The position numbers were made by a program, and so were the translations under genes. Positions 43,420 to 56,817 of a stretch of 64,000 nt of DNA are shown piece after piece (positions within the stretch are counted from its first letter, which is position 1; every line of letters starts with the position of its first letter). The DNA comes from Isoetes taiwanensis. Lineage: Eukaryota > Streptophyta > Lycopodiopsida > Isoetales > Isoetaceae. The stretch spans positions 8,341,961 through 8,405,960 of the forward strand of contig JAJEKV010000022.1 in NCBI GenBank assembly GCA_021234155.1, given 5' to 3'. The notes below the pieces were generated by a model, which did no database searches, had not been told where the DNA came from, and saw only the letters and a list, made by a program, of their open reading frames with translations.

Positions 43420-46400
43420 ATCAACGGGGTTATGAATGATGGATCACGAACAGCGAGGAATAAAGTTTGAGGTTAAACAGATCAGTGTGTAAAGTTCAAT
43501 ATGCATTTAGTGTAAACACACAAATGTTTAAGGCTAATTCCTTGCATAATGGCTATTCAATGAAAGTCACCATTGTTTATTAATATCTCTCGATGTATAG
43601 TTGGGTTAAATTTGGATCAAAGTCAAACAGTTGAGTTTGAGTTTGAATCAAACATTTGATACAATTTTGATATTATTTCTTATCATATAGTCATAGGACT
43701 CCTAGTAGTCAGAAGTTCAGCATTGTGTATTAGAAGTTCTTTATGCACAGAGTAAGAATGATTGGATTTCGTGGGGAGTTGCATGTTGCAAGCTTGTTTG
43801 TGAGTTCATAATTATTCTCTTTTTCAAAACCTAACAGCTACTAGAATTGATAATTTTCTTTGAGATATTGTTGAAACTAGGCTCTAGGTGCGTTGCAACT
43901 AGAGCCTTGGCTGCTAAACATGGGTTGTCTCCAACCCAATATAAAAGTTTTCAATAGCATTTACTTACATCTCTCATGTTTTAAACATCATGCATATGAT
44001 GCAGTTTGATTCTAACGAGCAACACAACAAACTAATGCCCCTGGATGGTCCAATCTAACCTACCGTGCTCATTAACAGTATAAAGCTTTCTGCGCAAGGC
44101 TACGACAATTGTCACAACATTGTTCGACATAATCGAAATTGCTTGGAATTGCAAATCATTCACCTTTAAAGATTGTTGTTTGAAACATAGATTATTGTCT
44201 AAGAAAGAGAGAGAAGCTATATGTTAGAAGCTCCAAGAACACTATATAGAATGTTACTCTTTATAAACATCATATGGAATGTAAACGATTTTTTCAGTCC
44301 ATAACATTAAGAAGCGGAGGTAAGGAACATTTCAATAATTTTATCAAGAGGATCAATCGTCACAAACCCAATTTCTGGGCAGAATCTCTAGAGAATCCTA
44401 TGAATGCAAGGGAATCTTTACGAACTATCAAGGAATATGAGAGAAATCTAAGAGGATCTAGGGCAATCCTTTGTGCTAGATATTGTCAGCGAATAAAATT
44501 AGCCTGAAGAACAGCACATGCCGTAATTGTTTAATAGGCGTTTGGTACACCTAGTGTTTTACCACTAGTCTAAACACGAAATCACAAGAGCAAAAGACCA
44601 TGGAACTGCCGGTAACACTATCGAGTTTTAACATCTCAAACAAATCAAGACAATATAAAGAATCTAGCCATTAGCGAAATTTCCCAATTTGTTCAAATCA
44701 AATTACCATGGAGAATAATATGCACTGACTTCAAAAAGGAATCTCCCTTATATAGTTGAGATCTAGAAGCACAATGCTAGCAAATCCGGAACCCTAACCT
44801 AATCGTGGAATCCTTTGTATGAGCCAACTTGCCTATAGTAGTTAAAGGCATATCCCTAGTCTCAATAATGGGCAATCACAATGCAATTTGTTTAAAAGCA
44901 GAGATTAGCTAATCGGAAGACTAACTTCTCAAGCAACTTTTTTAAAAAATGTGCAAACTCCTCGCTTATTTTATGAACAAAGAAGGAAAAGCAATGTCAT
45001 ACATGGCATGCGCACACTAGAGCCAAGGAATATGCACATACACTCTAAACACTAACATATGTGAATTTGTTTGATTTCAACACATGATCCTTTGTCTATC
45101 CATCCTAACTACAATCCTGGACTCGATCCCCATAGTTCATTACCATATGGTGTTAACTTAATAAAGATTAACTACTTGGGGTCCATTTGCACCCTTGATA
45201 TTCATGTTTAAGCCAGAAATCACATTAATCATGAAATGTCTAGAATAAATTGGAAACAATGTTGCTCATAGGCAGTAGTAGCAATTTCTTTTGTAATCTG
45301 TAAAACACGTGAAAGAATATTCTATTCACTCTAGCCAACTATAGGAGAATATACCTAAAACAATTTTCAAGCCGAGTTTGCTAGAAAAAAATTCGACCTA
45401 CGTAAGGGGGCAGCAAAAGCCAACAATCCGTTGCATTATGAAGACATATCATCTTTGGCTCGGAGAACCAAATTCTAAACTGAAAATTGTAAGGCCTTCT
45501 ATTGTCTCTTTGCCTCGCAAACATAGGTACGGTATGCAACTCATAGTTGGGATTATCTCCAGTTACCATGATCATGTAGTGCTGCCACGCAGAATTCTTC
45601 AAGAACCACGCCTTTCCAGACACATTAGGCAAGCGAAGAAACTCATTTTGCACATATCAAGCTTCTCTAAGGATTTTTAATTAATTGAACCTTGGTTCTT
45701 ATGGTACAAAAAAACAATCCCACTTCTACCATTTCTTATATGTTATCCGGTTAGGTAATTCTGCATATTTTCCAACCTTTAGGATTATGTACATCAAGCT
45801 TCACTTTCAGACATTTCCAACACTTAACATATAAAAGTACAGCTCATCCATCTGGAAAGAAAAAAACCTTCAGAACATACTATAATACAAATAGACATAA
45901 AACGTACCAAAGATGGGAATGCGCGAACAGCATGTATTATAGTACAGAAAAAGTAGTAGCGGAGTTTGTTCAACCTGTCATAAAGGGTAACAGTTCTCAG
46001 ATATTTAGAGCTACTCGTGAATATAAATTAATACTTACCAATTGATTCAACTGCATATCATCTTACACATCATACCAGAAAGCAGAGAATTAAGATTTGA
46101 AATGAATAGACCTGCTAGTTTTTGTGTCAACTCTCACAGCATATGAGAGGATAAAATTCAGAACAGTTAAACAAAACAGTTCCTCTGGATCATGGTGATC
46201 AACTGAGATGCCAAAGTCGGCAAGTTATACGACTGTTTGAAACTGGCTTTCAAATGCATCATTTGAGACATTTTTAGGATGGCCTTGATCTATATCTATA
46301 ATATCTTGTGATCCAAAGGATTGTGGACCAGCAATACTTGGCGTCTAGTTTGTGACTTTAACAACTCTAACTGCTCCATCCTAAAATACGGCAGATGTTA

Positions 46401-48160
46401 AAATGACAAAGGCTCCAATTCTTCCAAACCACAAACAGGTAGATTGAGAATCTTGGTACATGCATCTATTTCCATAACACATAGAAGTCTATAAAAATAT
46501 ACATGACTTAAAGTGTTGTAGGTTCAAACTTACCCTCTGTTTGTTTGCTTACAGAAGACTTGCATCTAAGATGCCCATGTACTGTATATGGCTGCTCAAG
46601 ATCAGTCATATTGAGCGATTTTAAGGTTCAATGTGCAAATTCCTTGGCTATAATTGGATTGCACATGGTTTCCCGTCACTGAATAATTCATTCAGCATGG
46701 CCAATAACGTCCATTTTTAATGTTTATTATTGACCAAACATAGTTTCGTTTTACAGGTAAAGTCCTTGACACTAGTAGCAATCAGTCATCAGCAATCCAC
46801 AACATTAAACACAAAGAAGATGAACAAAAATAGAACATACAATAGTGCCATCAAAGTTTTCTTATTGCACAACTCAATACTGACAAATCCACAATTTTCC
46901 TAACTCAATACTGACAAATCCACAGTTTTCCTATCACATGAGGACCAAAAAACAAAGCACAATGGATATCCAGACTTGCCGTCAGGCAAGGATATTACTC
47001 TAAGAAATGCAACAAATAACTAACACGTTTATTCACTTACCTAAGTTAAAAGGAGCATAGAATGTACAACTAAGCTAGAACGAAATACGACATAACAACT
47101 TATGACAGAACAACCTAACTATAACAACATGATAGAATGAAAAATCACAGAAGAACTTAAAAACTAAACATTCCACTCACCGGATTAGCATTTGATCTGT
47201 TGCATCCAGATTCCCTTGCCGCCGAAACTTTGATAAATCAAAGAACTATGCAGGTTGTTCATGGTCACAAAAAAATAAAGCACGATGCGACCATGGGCGC
47301 AGAGATACTCATGCCGTTAAAAAACCTTGCAGAAAATAAGGGTTGGTTCACGGAACTGGGCAAAGAACAGGTCTGTGCCTCTGGCTATGGCTTGTGCTGT
47401 TCGCATCTGAATCGGTTGTACAATGCCAATCTGGCTCTGCCGCATCTATTTCTCCTCATACATGCCTGGCACCTGCAGGGGAGTTCGCCCACTTTAGGTT
47501 GCGGCAAAAATACATGCTTGGCATCTGCAGGCCAAAAAGCCCTTACACAAATCGATTGTGATTTTCTGCGGAAATTTACAGTACTCAATCTGCCTCACTT
47601 GGAAAGATGGAGGCAGGTATGTGAGGAAACATCAGAAGAGGCCGAGGCCACAGTTTGAGGGATTGAAACTCTGGAGAACCCGAGCTATTTGAGCAAAAAG
47701 AAAGATCTTTAAAAGGTATGTTGCATGTAGATTACAAATAGTTTTTGCTTCAATCAGAAAAACCCTGGATAAAAGGGGCTGGCCGGATTCCGCCCAAAAG
47801 GGACTGGCCTGGAACGCACCAGTGAACATAGTGCCAGATCAGGGCCAACGATTTCTTTGAAGCAAAAACCAAACCGTCGAAATAAAAGAAGCTAATTTGT
47901 CTGAGAAGACCTTTGGAGCAGAAAGATCTACAACACAGAAGAAATCGATGGAAAAAAGCAGTTAAACACTCGTTTAAAGCACAATTCCTACAAAAGGTAT
48001 CAGAGAAACTACAGAATTTGAATTTTATAAAGACTACACGGTTGGGCATTGAAGAAATTTCACCTTGGCCGACCTGCTGCTGCTTCCGCGGAGCGGCAAC
48101 ATCTTGAGAAGCCGGAGCTGGAAGGGCGCCTTGTAGAATGAGCAGATTCATATATCAACA
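43420..48160. other. No gene recognised
   Basis: The longest frame, 47200-47658 on plus (152 codons, Cys-rich middle), starts inside non-descript sequence and matches nothing I know. A 33-bp tandem duplication lies at about 46868-46932 ('ctcaatactgacaaatccaca'). Scattered GAATCT-like words occur at 44380-44470. Confidence 0.4.
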
Positions 48161-48186
48161 AATCAAGCGCCATTATTGATGCTTAC

Positions 48187-48513
48187 CTGCCAGTCTTCAG
48201 GAGACCAAGAGTTAACGCTAGCATCAAAGAAAACTTCATTGACAATTTGCCATGCTTCTTCTACGATGGATTCATCAGTAACTTCTGTGTATGCACCTTT
48301 ATCTGTCTTAAGACCAACTTCAGGATCAGAACAGCCCGTTGATTTTTGAACATCCGCTGAGTAAGGTAGTGATGTTGGATTAATTGCCTCAGGACCATTT
48401 GCGGACCCTACTTCAAACAGTTCACAGGATCTAGTAACTGACAGGTTTTCAACTTGGATAGAGGAATTTGATATTTGCAGAAGAGAAGGAATTGCTTCAA
48501 CAGAATTTGGGCT
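48187..48513 (-). pseudogene. CtpA-like S41 peptidase exon (partial)
   Basis: On the minus strand an exon from a TGCAG acceptor to a TGGCAG/GTAAGC donor encodes 109 residues without a stop. It ends ESIVEEAWQIVNEVF then DASVNSWSPEDWQ, resembling the helical segment before the PDZ domain of plant carboxyl-terminal processing peptidases (family S41), as I recall it from an Arabidopsis CtpA-like protein. Those are chloroplast serine proteases. The upstream part is low-complexity acidic sequence. No PDZ or catalytic Ser/Lys exon is found further along, so I treat it as a partial gene. Confidence 0.5.
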
Positions 48514-48729
48514 GCACAACTCAGAAGATCAAACTATTAGGTTTAGCTTCAGCAAGACAACACACATGGTAAATGCTGGTGTCGAGAATAAAAAGACGAC
48601 AACAGAGTAAGCAAAAGAGAAAAGTTCTTGCATCGTGGCGCTGAGAAGGACTACCTCCACTATATGTAATTTTGTATTGGGTCGGTTGTGCCATAGCCAA
48701 GCTTCTTCTTTCCAACAACGACAATCTGA

Positions 48730-49362
48730 TCAGATCCTAAATAGGGAAAAAAGTGCATCGGATCAAAGCGGCCTTGCAAAGGGGAAAATATGATTTGACG
48801 TATCAGATCTCTATCTAGCCAAAGCTGTATTTTATGCAAGAATCCCGCTGGAGCTAGGGGGCCGCAGTTGGATCCGCCAGGAGGCTGAAGTTGAAGCCAG
48901 GGAAGGCGCTGGAGTCGACATGCAAATAAGAGAATAGGCTTCGACTAAAGACGAATCATAAGAAAAGAAAAGCATGAGAAAACTCAAACAATACACCAAG
49001 ATTTGCCAACGGATGGCTTTCGCCGGAGCAGTCGCTCCATTGCCGAGTGAATAACGAAAGGATAAGAAATTTTAGAAAATGCACCGCCGAACTGATGCTT
49101 TTCTTCAAGCATGCCATATCCTAACTTCCAATCCGGAGCCATCGGCCCATGGTTCCCCTGCCAATATCTCTACTGCAAATCTCCCGCCATTTCTCAAAGG
49201 ACGTTATGTCATTCTCGAGCTCTAAAATTTTCGTCGGTCGACTACTATTCTCAAGCCTAACACTATTAAATTCGCTGCCACTATTATTCTTACGTGCATT
49301 AAGTTTTACCTTTTTATTATTTAAGCAATCCATCTCACTATGCCACCTAAACAATATTATTA
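48730..49362. other. Flank between S41 exon and Helitron, no gene named
   Basis: A minus-strand frame at 49121-49354 (77 codons, Asn/Lys/Glu-rich) might be a 5' exon of the same gene as the S41 exon, but I cannot support that from motifs. Confidence 0.3.
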
Positions 49363-49373
49363 ACTAGTAATGG

Positions 49374-49392
49374 TGCCCAGCGTTGCTGGGCA
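49374..49392 (-). repeat. Helitron 3' terminal hairpin
   Basis: TGCCCAGC and GCTGGGCA form a perfect 8-bp stem around a three-base loop, 6 bases inside the CTAG terminus. Stem length, GC content and position are those of the subterminal hairpin that ends rolling-circle replication in Helitrons. Confidence 0.88.
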
Positions 49393-50688
49393 TAAGTTGA
49401 GAGCCTGTAAATTTTTTGGGCCACAATGAAAAAACGCTTAAAAGAAACCTCACTTCTTCATGTTACATAGTGATGGATCGATATTTCTGAGAGAAAGTGC
49501 CTTTCGCCCAAAGAGGAACAGGATGTGCTTTTTTTACCAAGCGCCTTTTGTGCCTCCCCTTTTTGTTTTGTAGAACTATAGGCTCTCGATTCATTGGGTC
49601 ATCCTCACCATCCAAATTAGTGTAAAAAGTTGGAACATGTCAATGATGCCACAATACTATCAGCATTGGACTATAGGGGATTCGTTTTCATGTTGAGAAA
49701 AAATTAGATTGAATATATAGAAAATATTACATTGCGGGGCTTATATTGAGAGCTTGAAAATATGCTCGCTTTATAATTCTTATTTTTGTAATTGTCGTGC
49801 ATAGGGTTTGTTTTCCTAAGTAAGTTTCCTCTACCATATACCTATGCATGCTACTTGCATGTGACGCTCTTTATGTTTGGATCTTACATTCGATATCGAT
49901 ATAGCTTATTTATATTTGAGCTGGCATGTGACATTTGTAGTTAGTGAAGCTTGTATTTGTATTTGAGCTGACATGTAGAGTTCAGTGAAGTTGTGGTTAG
50001 CAATGCAAGACTTGTAATCTTTTGTAGTATATCCACCATGTGGATATTGCACCATGTGGGTATATCCACCATGTTGGTCTGCATTTCGAACTTGCATTTA
50101 GTATATTTGTGTGACTCCAGCTTTCTGTATCCTTCTTCTCCAGGAATTGTTTTTGCAAATACCATTGTGTTAGGTGGTAAGAGTTGCATCCTTTGTGTTG
50201 TAATTAATAAAATGGATGTCTTATATCAAAGAGCACAATATTTTGTGGCAATGAACTCAGATTTGTCCCTAAATGAAATGTTGGACTTCTGCTCATTCCA
50301 AAATATTATATAAAGAAACAAAGATACCGTATATAGTTATAGAACTATCAAAACTGAAATATCGACGTCTTGCCCCTCTTCAAAGATAAAAAGCAAATGC
50401 AGTTGCCACATGACTGCCTACAAATGAAATAGCAAGAATGGATAAAATAAAATACATTTATTGCGACAAAACCATTATAGATCGAATCTTACCTCCATTG
50501 AATTCAGTTGAAAATGGATGCCCACATGAAATTTTCAAGATGACCATGAAGAAGCTGCTCTCTGCAGCCCAAAGCACCAAAGTATAAGAGATAAAATTGG
50601 TGGACATAAAGGAGAGAAGCATGTCACCGTTGTCCCAGCCAGACTGTAAGCTATATGTCTTCAAATATTCATGACCACAGAATTGATT

Positions 50689-51780
50689 TCCACTTTTGAA
50701 GCATGTACATTTCAGCAGTAAGGTACCTTTATACTGCACTATCCATATGCTATTTCCAAAAAGATATGCAAAAGAACATGCATCATTCATTATATCCTAT
50801 TCAAGGCAAAGCAATTATCGTTTTATCAACATGCATAAACCAGCTGATATGTACACATAATCCATCATATCTGTATGCAGATCTAAAATCGTTGCTGCTT
50901 ACCACAGCCAAAATTTATGCATGATAATGATCTTCAACAGTAAAAGATAGCTGCTGCATTTAATCCAAAACCATCATTTTCAACTTGATTTCCACTTTTG
51001 AAGCATGTGCGTTTCAGCAGTAAGATATCTTTATACTGCACTATCCATCTGCTATTTCAAAAAGATATGCAAAAGAACATGCATTGAAAGGAACCAATAT
51101 CATAAACTTACCATGCAGGATGCAATTAAAAATAGGAGCAATTTGCAGCGGGCAGAAGAAAATGTAAGAGAAAGATCACTTTCAAAAGATCCCAGCTCAA
51201 ATGCTCGATATAATCCTAGCTGCAATCAGAAACTGTCTGCATCTTCTATTCATCCAAAATCGGTTATAGCCTTTGGCCTTTTTTCCCATGGATTGCATAT
51301 GATTGCAATGCAAAACCGTTGAATTAAAGAAAAGATGTTGTTGTTCAAGTTGAATCATCATAAGTAACCTTACACATGACTGCTTTGGTTATTCTCCCAG
51401 TCATTAAGATGATAAGACTTAAGCACAACTAAACTCAATTATATATACTCCTTCCATGTCCCCAATAGGGATCCATACAGATGTAGGGAGTATCCAAAAT
51501 AAGCATTGTCATAATAAAACTTGATGGTATTCCAAGCAAATCATCTTACCAGGCAATCCAGCAAGAACACTGGGTTCTATGGCTCAGCAAGAAGATACGG
51601 AATTGATGGAGCACCCGGGCACATTGTCCTTACTGCAAGAAGATTAAAGATGATAATTTAATGGCATCTATTTGTAATGAGCAGAAGAAAATATAAGAAA
51701 AGGATCATTTTCAAAAGGAGCCAAAACTTACCATGCAGAATCCAATTAAAAACAGTAGCAATTTGCAAGCAGTGTAAGAA
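50689..51780. repeat. Internal duplications within the Helitron
   Basis: About 95 bp starting TCCACTTTTGAAGCATG at 50689 recur at 50992. A second pair, around 51107-51185 and 51680-51780, shares 'aacttaccatgca' and 'caattaaaaa.ag.agcaatttgca' but with blocks in changed order. These are diverged duplicates in non-coding sequence. Confidence 0.75.
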
Positions 51781-52232
51781 AATATACCAGCCATGGTCTT
51801 TTTTCTCCTCCTTACTCGATAATTACGAATGGGTATGGACATGGCTCAAAAATTAAACCTGAAGCCGCGACCATGGACTAATCTAAAGCGATCTCTTATC
51901 TCTTATTTCCGTGGCATGATTGTTTTTCACAACTGCGGGCATGAATTTAAACCCCGCCCCACCGTTAATGAAATCAGATGGTCTCCAGAAAGCGATGGTG
52001 CGGGGCCTTCTTCCTTCAACGATGAGTCCATGTATCCACCTCGGTGAGCTGCTAAGAGACCACGTAAGCAATACTCACTAAAGTAAGAATCCGTGTGTCG
52101 GTGAGTAATGTTCAAACCGCAATGTGCATTCACCTTAAGAAATAATTCAGCCAATATCCGTGCAATAGTTGCTGGGTTAATTGCATGTGTAGCAACCAGC
52201 AGCCTTGCCTCTCGGTGAGTGCATCTTGACCT

Positions 52233-52752
52233 TTAAAAGAAAGGAGCTGCAGCAATTCCATTGGTTGCTTTTGATATGCTTAAAGGCAACTCTAAGAAGC
52301 TCAAAATCTGTGCTATTGCGGTAATTCTACGGCATAAGCCTTTTCCACGCTCTCTTGATGCCAAGGTTAATGCTTCGAGAACTGTAAGTCGCATGTTACG
52401 GTAGAACAACATACAATACCATTGCATTAAGGCATATGAGTTAAAGAGATGATATATCACCCCGCAGAGGCGGATGAGAAGGACAAATCTAATCCCCGGC
52501 GGGGCATTCTTCCACGCTTTGTGGTATTAAAGAGGCCACCACGATCCCCTTAGTGTGGGAGTTGAAGATGAAGCTATATTTCGTGCCGTCTCCGCGAATT
52601 AGAATCTCAATGGATGTGCGATTTGGAGAAAGTTTTTGTTGCAGTTGTTTTAGCGTGACGCAACTTGGCCTACTTAAAAGAGCTAAGACAAACTTTTGGT
52701 CGACCTCACCTTCACCTACTTTTTCATCCCACCTGGTGATTGGTTCTTCCAC
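52233..52752 (-). other. Exon-like frames inside the Helitron, unknown protein
   Basis: Two adjacent minus-strand frames look like exons. The first, 52752 down to 52489, includes EEPITRWDEKVGEGEVDQKF and SPNRTSIEILIRGDGTKYSF. The second, 52460 down to 52233, includes LEALTLASRERGKG and ends near a GTCAAG donor-like site. Composition suggests real protein, perhaps a captured host fragment. I do not recognise the family. Confidence 0.35.
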
Positions 52753-53339
52753 ATGTATTTGCTTCCTTCATAATTTCCTTTTTTCAGAAACTTAGGTAGT
52801 GCATCATCAATTTAATAATTGCATTATCCATGTAAGCCCCGCCTCAAATGGCCTTTCACTCGCCTTCTCACTTACGTAAGTGTTTATCATGCGAAAAGTA
52901 GGGACCCGTGCTCAACACCTGCTCGAGAATCTCTAAAAGCACCAAGATGGTGGTCAACGATGGCTACTGAGGGGCGGGTTTGATCAACAGGAGCCAAAAA
53001 GCGGGGGAATGCATGTTTAAAGGAATTTCATGTCAAATAACTTGAAGCGAAGCTCACGAAAAGGAAGATGACCTTGGACTCTCGGACTATCCGGACCGCC
53101 ACCGCTATCTCAAATACCACAATAGCCATATCTTGAAAGCAGGTAGCCCGCCATGCTCGAATTCGCGATAGCTGCCCTCGGGACCCGAAGTCGCCATAGC
53201 TGCCCTCGGGACCTAGACAGAAACTAAAAAAGGCTTCTTACGTGGCACCATATCCTCCATCGATTTAATCAAATCTGGGCCGTCGAAAATTTTAGGGTTT
53301 TATGCACGACATACACTAAAACTTTATAATAAAGGATGA

Positions 53340-53730
53340 TACTTAAATGCTCAAATAAGCCAATGTCCCAGATTAAATCACAAATTCTAATGGTATAGAT
53401 CAAAGGCATCAAATAAGGGCCTGCTTGACGGTCATTAACTTTTCTTGCCACCTCAGCATTTATTGCATTTAATATTCAGGGCTAAATCTTGACCATTAAT
53501 CCAGCACTTTCGACGGTCTAGATTAAAAGCCCCAAAGGAAAGGGCTTTTGATCCAAACCATCGATCTCAAACATGGACGGTGGAGACGGCGACACCTCAA
53601 TGTCTTATATATAAGGGGGGTGCTTGGGTGGATTGAGGTGGCTTCGTCAGGACCGTTGGATCTCACAATCTAAACCGTCCAGACGGCGACACCTCGGCGT
53701 CTAGATTCAAATAATTGTATATATATAACA

Positions 53731-53761
<31 letters not shown>

Positions 53762-56700
53762 GTCTTTGTATTATGATGGAGTGTATAAGTCGACTGGTAG
53801 GTTGCTAGGAAGTCAAAGTCAAGTTTTGCAAAGTCGATTAAAGCTACAACTAAGAACATGCTATGGAGGTGTTTGACAGAATGTCGTGACATCTTATAGC
53901 GAGGTTTAAGGATTAGTAGGCTTCTTGATTGTACCGAGAATCTAAACATTTGAATGGTTGAGGTCTATATACAATGGATCAAGGTTAGTCAAAAAGTTTA
54001 TCGATCTATATACAATGTGGTCCTCACACAAATGACAAATCAATGAGAATGTGTGAATACATGCATCCTCTTTGGGTGTATAAGCACGAGCAAAAAGCCT
54101 CGAAGTGGGTTTCAAACTCATTCGTTCTGGTAGCCAACCAATGCTCCAGTTATGCATCGTCTAGAAGAATGGACAACCTTTGCAGACATTACTTAAGTTT
54201 GTCACAGCCCAGCTTCAAACATGGCAAGCAAGAGTCCTACACAATTGTAATCTACTCTACTATCTATACTTTTCTCTAGCTTTAAATGTTAAAGTTGGAA
54301 GTGAAACAAATAAAGGGATAATTTTTGCAATACATGATATCCATTGGTGTTTGGTGCTTTACGATACATGCTCTAGAACATTTCTTCATAGTAATATCTT
54401 GATTAAGACCAAATGTATATTTTTCAATTTGTAATTTATAGTTTTATGAAAATGTAGGCTTTCATCCCTAGACATTTCTAAATAACATCACCATGAAGCG
54501 CAAGCATGCGGTGAAATGAAAGGGGCCAAGAGAGAGTGGTAACAAAAAAATTATTGAATGCCTTGAATTTATGAATTGGTATATATGTTTTTATGAACTT
54601 GAATAATTGGACGGCTATCCATTCTTAAATAGGAAAGGTTAGTGCTCTACATCGACCCTACGTTGTATTTGTTGTAAGGTTTTCTTAGGATGGGTTGTGC
54701 TTAAAGCTAAGTCTATAATATTGTTTGTTGTGAGATTGGAGGGGGAGGGGCATCTATAATGACAATGATGCAAATATGTAACGTTGTAAATCTTGGCCAT
54801 AATTTTATTAAATTGCTTGCATTTGAAGGAGGGGGTCCAAAAGAATGTCAATGCATACATAGGAAGTGAACTTAGGATTGTTGCATAGTAATAACTTTTA
54901 ACTTAAAAGTATCTGTAGATTGTTCCTAACAAAGCAAGATATTCCAAAAATGTTCTCTAGAACAAAGCCCAACAAACCAGAGATATTCTTCCACCACCAC
55001 ACAAAGCTAGCGTTTCCCCCTAGGGCAACCCGAAAAGCAATAGTATAGGGCTAAAAACCTTCAAGATGTTGTATTCCAGATTCAGTAAATTAATAAGCAA
55101 ATACTTTGAAAAATCAATATTTTAGTCATCAAAGATATTTGAAATGCCTCACCATAATCCTCTCTAAACCATCGAATGCATCGGGATAACACCCAAGAAA
55201 AACGTAATACCATAAAAAATGCAAAAAATATTAGCAGAATATAAGAGAATATAAGACGAGAAAACATGGAACAGTAGAATACTTTTATCTCCCAAAAAGC
55301 CCATAACTAATATTTTATGGCCCTCTATAATGTGCCACACATCTATTGCACAATGTTTGTTAATTCGCCGGGCGTGGCTGCCAGCGGGCCGAAATTTCCT
55401 TTCCCGAAATTTCAAGGTGAGTGAAATTCTCCTAAAATTTTATCTACCTTAAAATTTAGCCCGTTCTTGAGCTCACGATGCAACCGATTTAGAGTTCTAT
55501 GTCAATTTCGATGCAATCTCTGCCTATGGCCGCTTTAATAAGCCCTAGTTAAATTTATGGCGGCCCGGAGAACCCCCAGGTTCGTATAGCTAAGCAATGC
55601 TTATGGAGTATGGCCGACGGGAAGCAATGCCTATGGGAGTATGGAGTATGCATACCTTAAAACCGGCAAAAGATTGAGTTGCATACCGGTAGGTGTATTG
55701 CTTTATTGCTTACAGACCGGTTTGTTTCCTGCTTTGCATCCCCGGCTTCTATCCCCTGGGGTTGCATGAAACGAGATGAAGACTCACGGAATAGAGATGA
55801 AGACACGTAAACGGAGTAAAAGGCAAAAGCAGAAACAGAGTAAAGGCGGCAATCCCGTAGATGAAAAAAGACGCCAGTAAAACAGAGTAAAAGGGCGGCG
55901 CGAGGATTGTGAGAAACACTAGAAAAACCGCCCAAAACGCCGCTGCCAGTTCAAGAGAAAATTTCGCTTGATAAAAGCCTGTTGAATAGGGCTTAAATTT
56001 TAAGGTAGTTAAAATTTCTAATAGAAAAATGAAAACGGGGGTTATGCCACTGTTGGGCAAATTCGGTAGAGAAGGTTTGTTCCTATTGAAACTAAGAATT
56101 TCCTGGTGAGTTAAGCGACATTGCGAAAAAATTCCTAGAGATTTTATGCATATTTGCATAAGAGTAGTACAAATTTCCGATCCAAACTAAAAATATCCCG
56201 CTATCCGATGAAAGAGTAGGAAAATTTCCGATTGGGTTTAAAAACTTTGCCCAACACTTGCGGTGCATCTGCTCACTGTTTCCAGAAACTTTTGAGAGAT
56301 GTCATCTCCTGAGGGATGAACATTCATGATATAATCTCAATGATCCATGATTATTTTAGAAAGTTCAGTGCTTCACAACCTAAAGCAGAGATTAGGTTTG
56401 ACATTTTGTAAACATGGGAGAGACTAGTGATCCATAATTTTGCATGATAAGGAAAAAAAGTGGAATTTTATGTCGAACTTCCTCCATTTGTCATTTGTTT
56501 TCTGAAGGGCGACAGAAGAGCTATTTCTTTGTTCCTAGTTATTTGCCTTCCCCTGTTTCAATAGTGCAGTCTTTTGCTCTCATGTCTTTTAGAATGAGAA
56601 GGAACGGGATGAAAAGGAATGTGTAACAATGTGGTTTGACAGGAATGTGGACAATTCATAATAAGAACAAAATTGTACGACGACATGCTCCCGAGGATTG

Positions 56701-56817
56701 CCTATGGTGGCGCTACATACAATAAAAGTTGGAGACGATCCACACTGCCCACACCTTCCATGAAAATATAGCCATGTACAGTTACCATTACTTCCATTTT
56801 CATGTTGCTATATAATG
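53340..56817. other. Repeat flank and intergenic sequence, no gene recognised
   Basis: 53500-53700 belongs to the 'ccgtccatc..gacacctc' dispersed repeat family seen at 3.55 and 20.8 kb. Frames at 54639-54860, 55657-56159 and 56444-56626 have no recognisable features. Confidence 0.4.
53731..53776. repeat. (TA)n with inverted TACAAGTCTTTGTATTAT end
   Basis: About 14 TA units lead into ACAAGTCTTTGTATTATGA, the inverted counterpart of the TAGTACAAA..ACTTG end at 30558. Together these two sites show the left and right halves of one end-palindrome family, each grown around a TA tract. Confidence 0.75.

Larger units (their letters stand above)
49364..53339 (-). mobile_element. Non-autonomous Helitron, about 4 kb, minus strand
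   Basis: Read on the minus strand, the 5' end starts TCATCCTTTATTATAAAG after an A (53340), a typical plant Helitron start. The 3' end carries a hairpin, then CCATTA and CTAG at 49367-49364, followed by a host T at 49363. This fits insertion between A and T with TC...CTAG ends and no target-site duplication. A start three bases later (53336, after A) is equally possible. No Rep-helicase lies inside. The interior has minus-strand exon-like frames (52489-52752, 52233-52460) and several internal duplications, as in gene-capturing Helitrons. Confidence 0.78.

Noticed and set aside
47200-47658. Plus-strand frame of 152 codons as a gene
   Set aside because: No recognisable family, overlapping frames on both strands, and no splice or promoter context.
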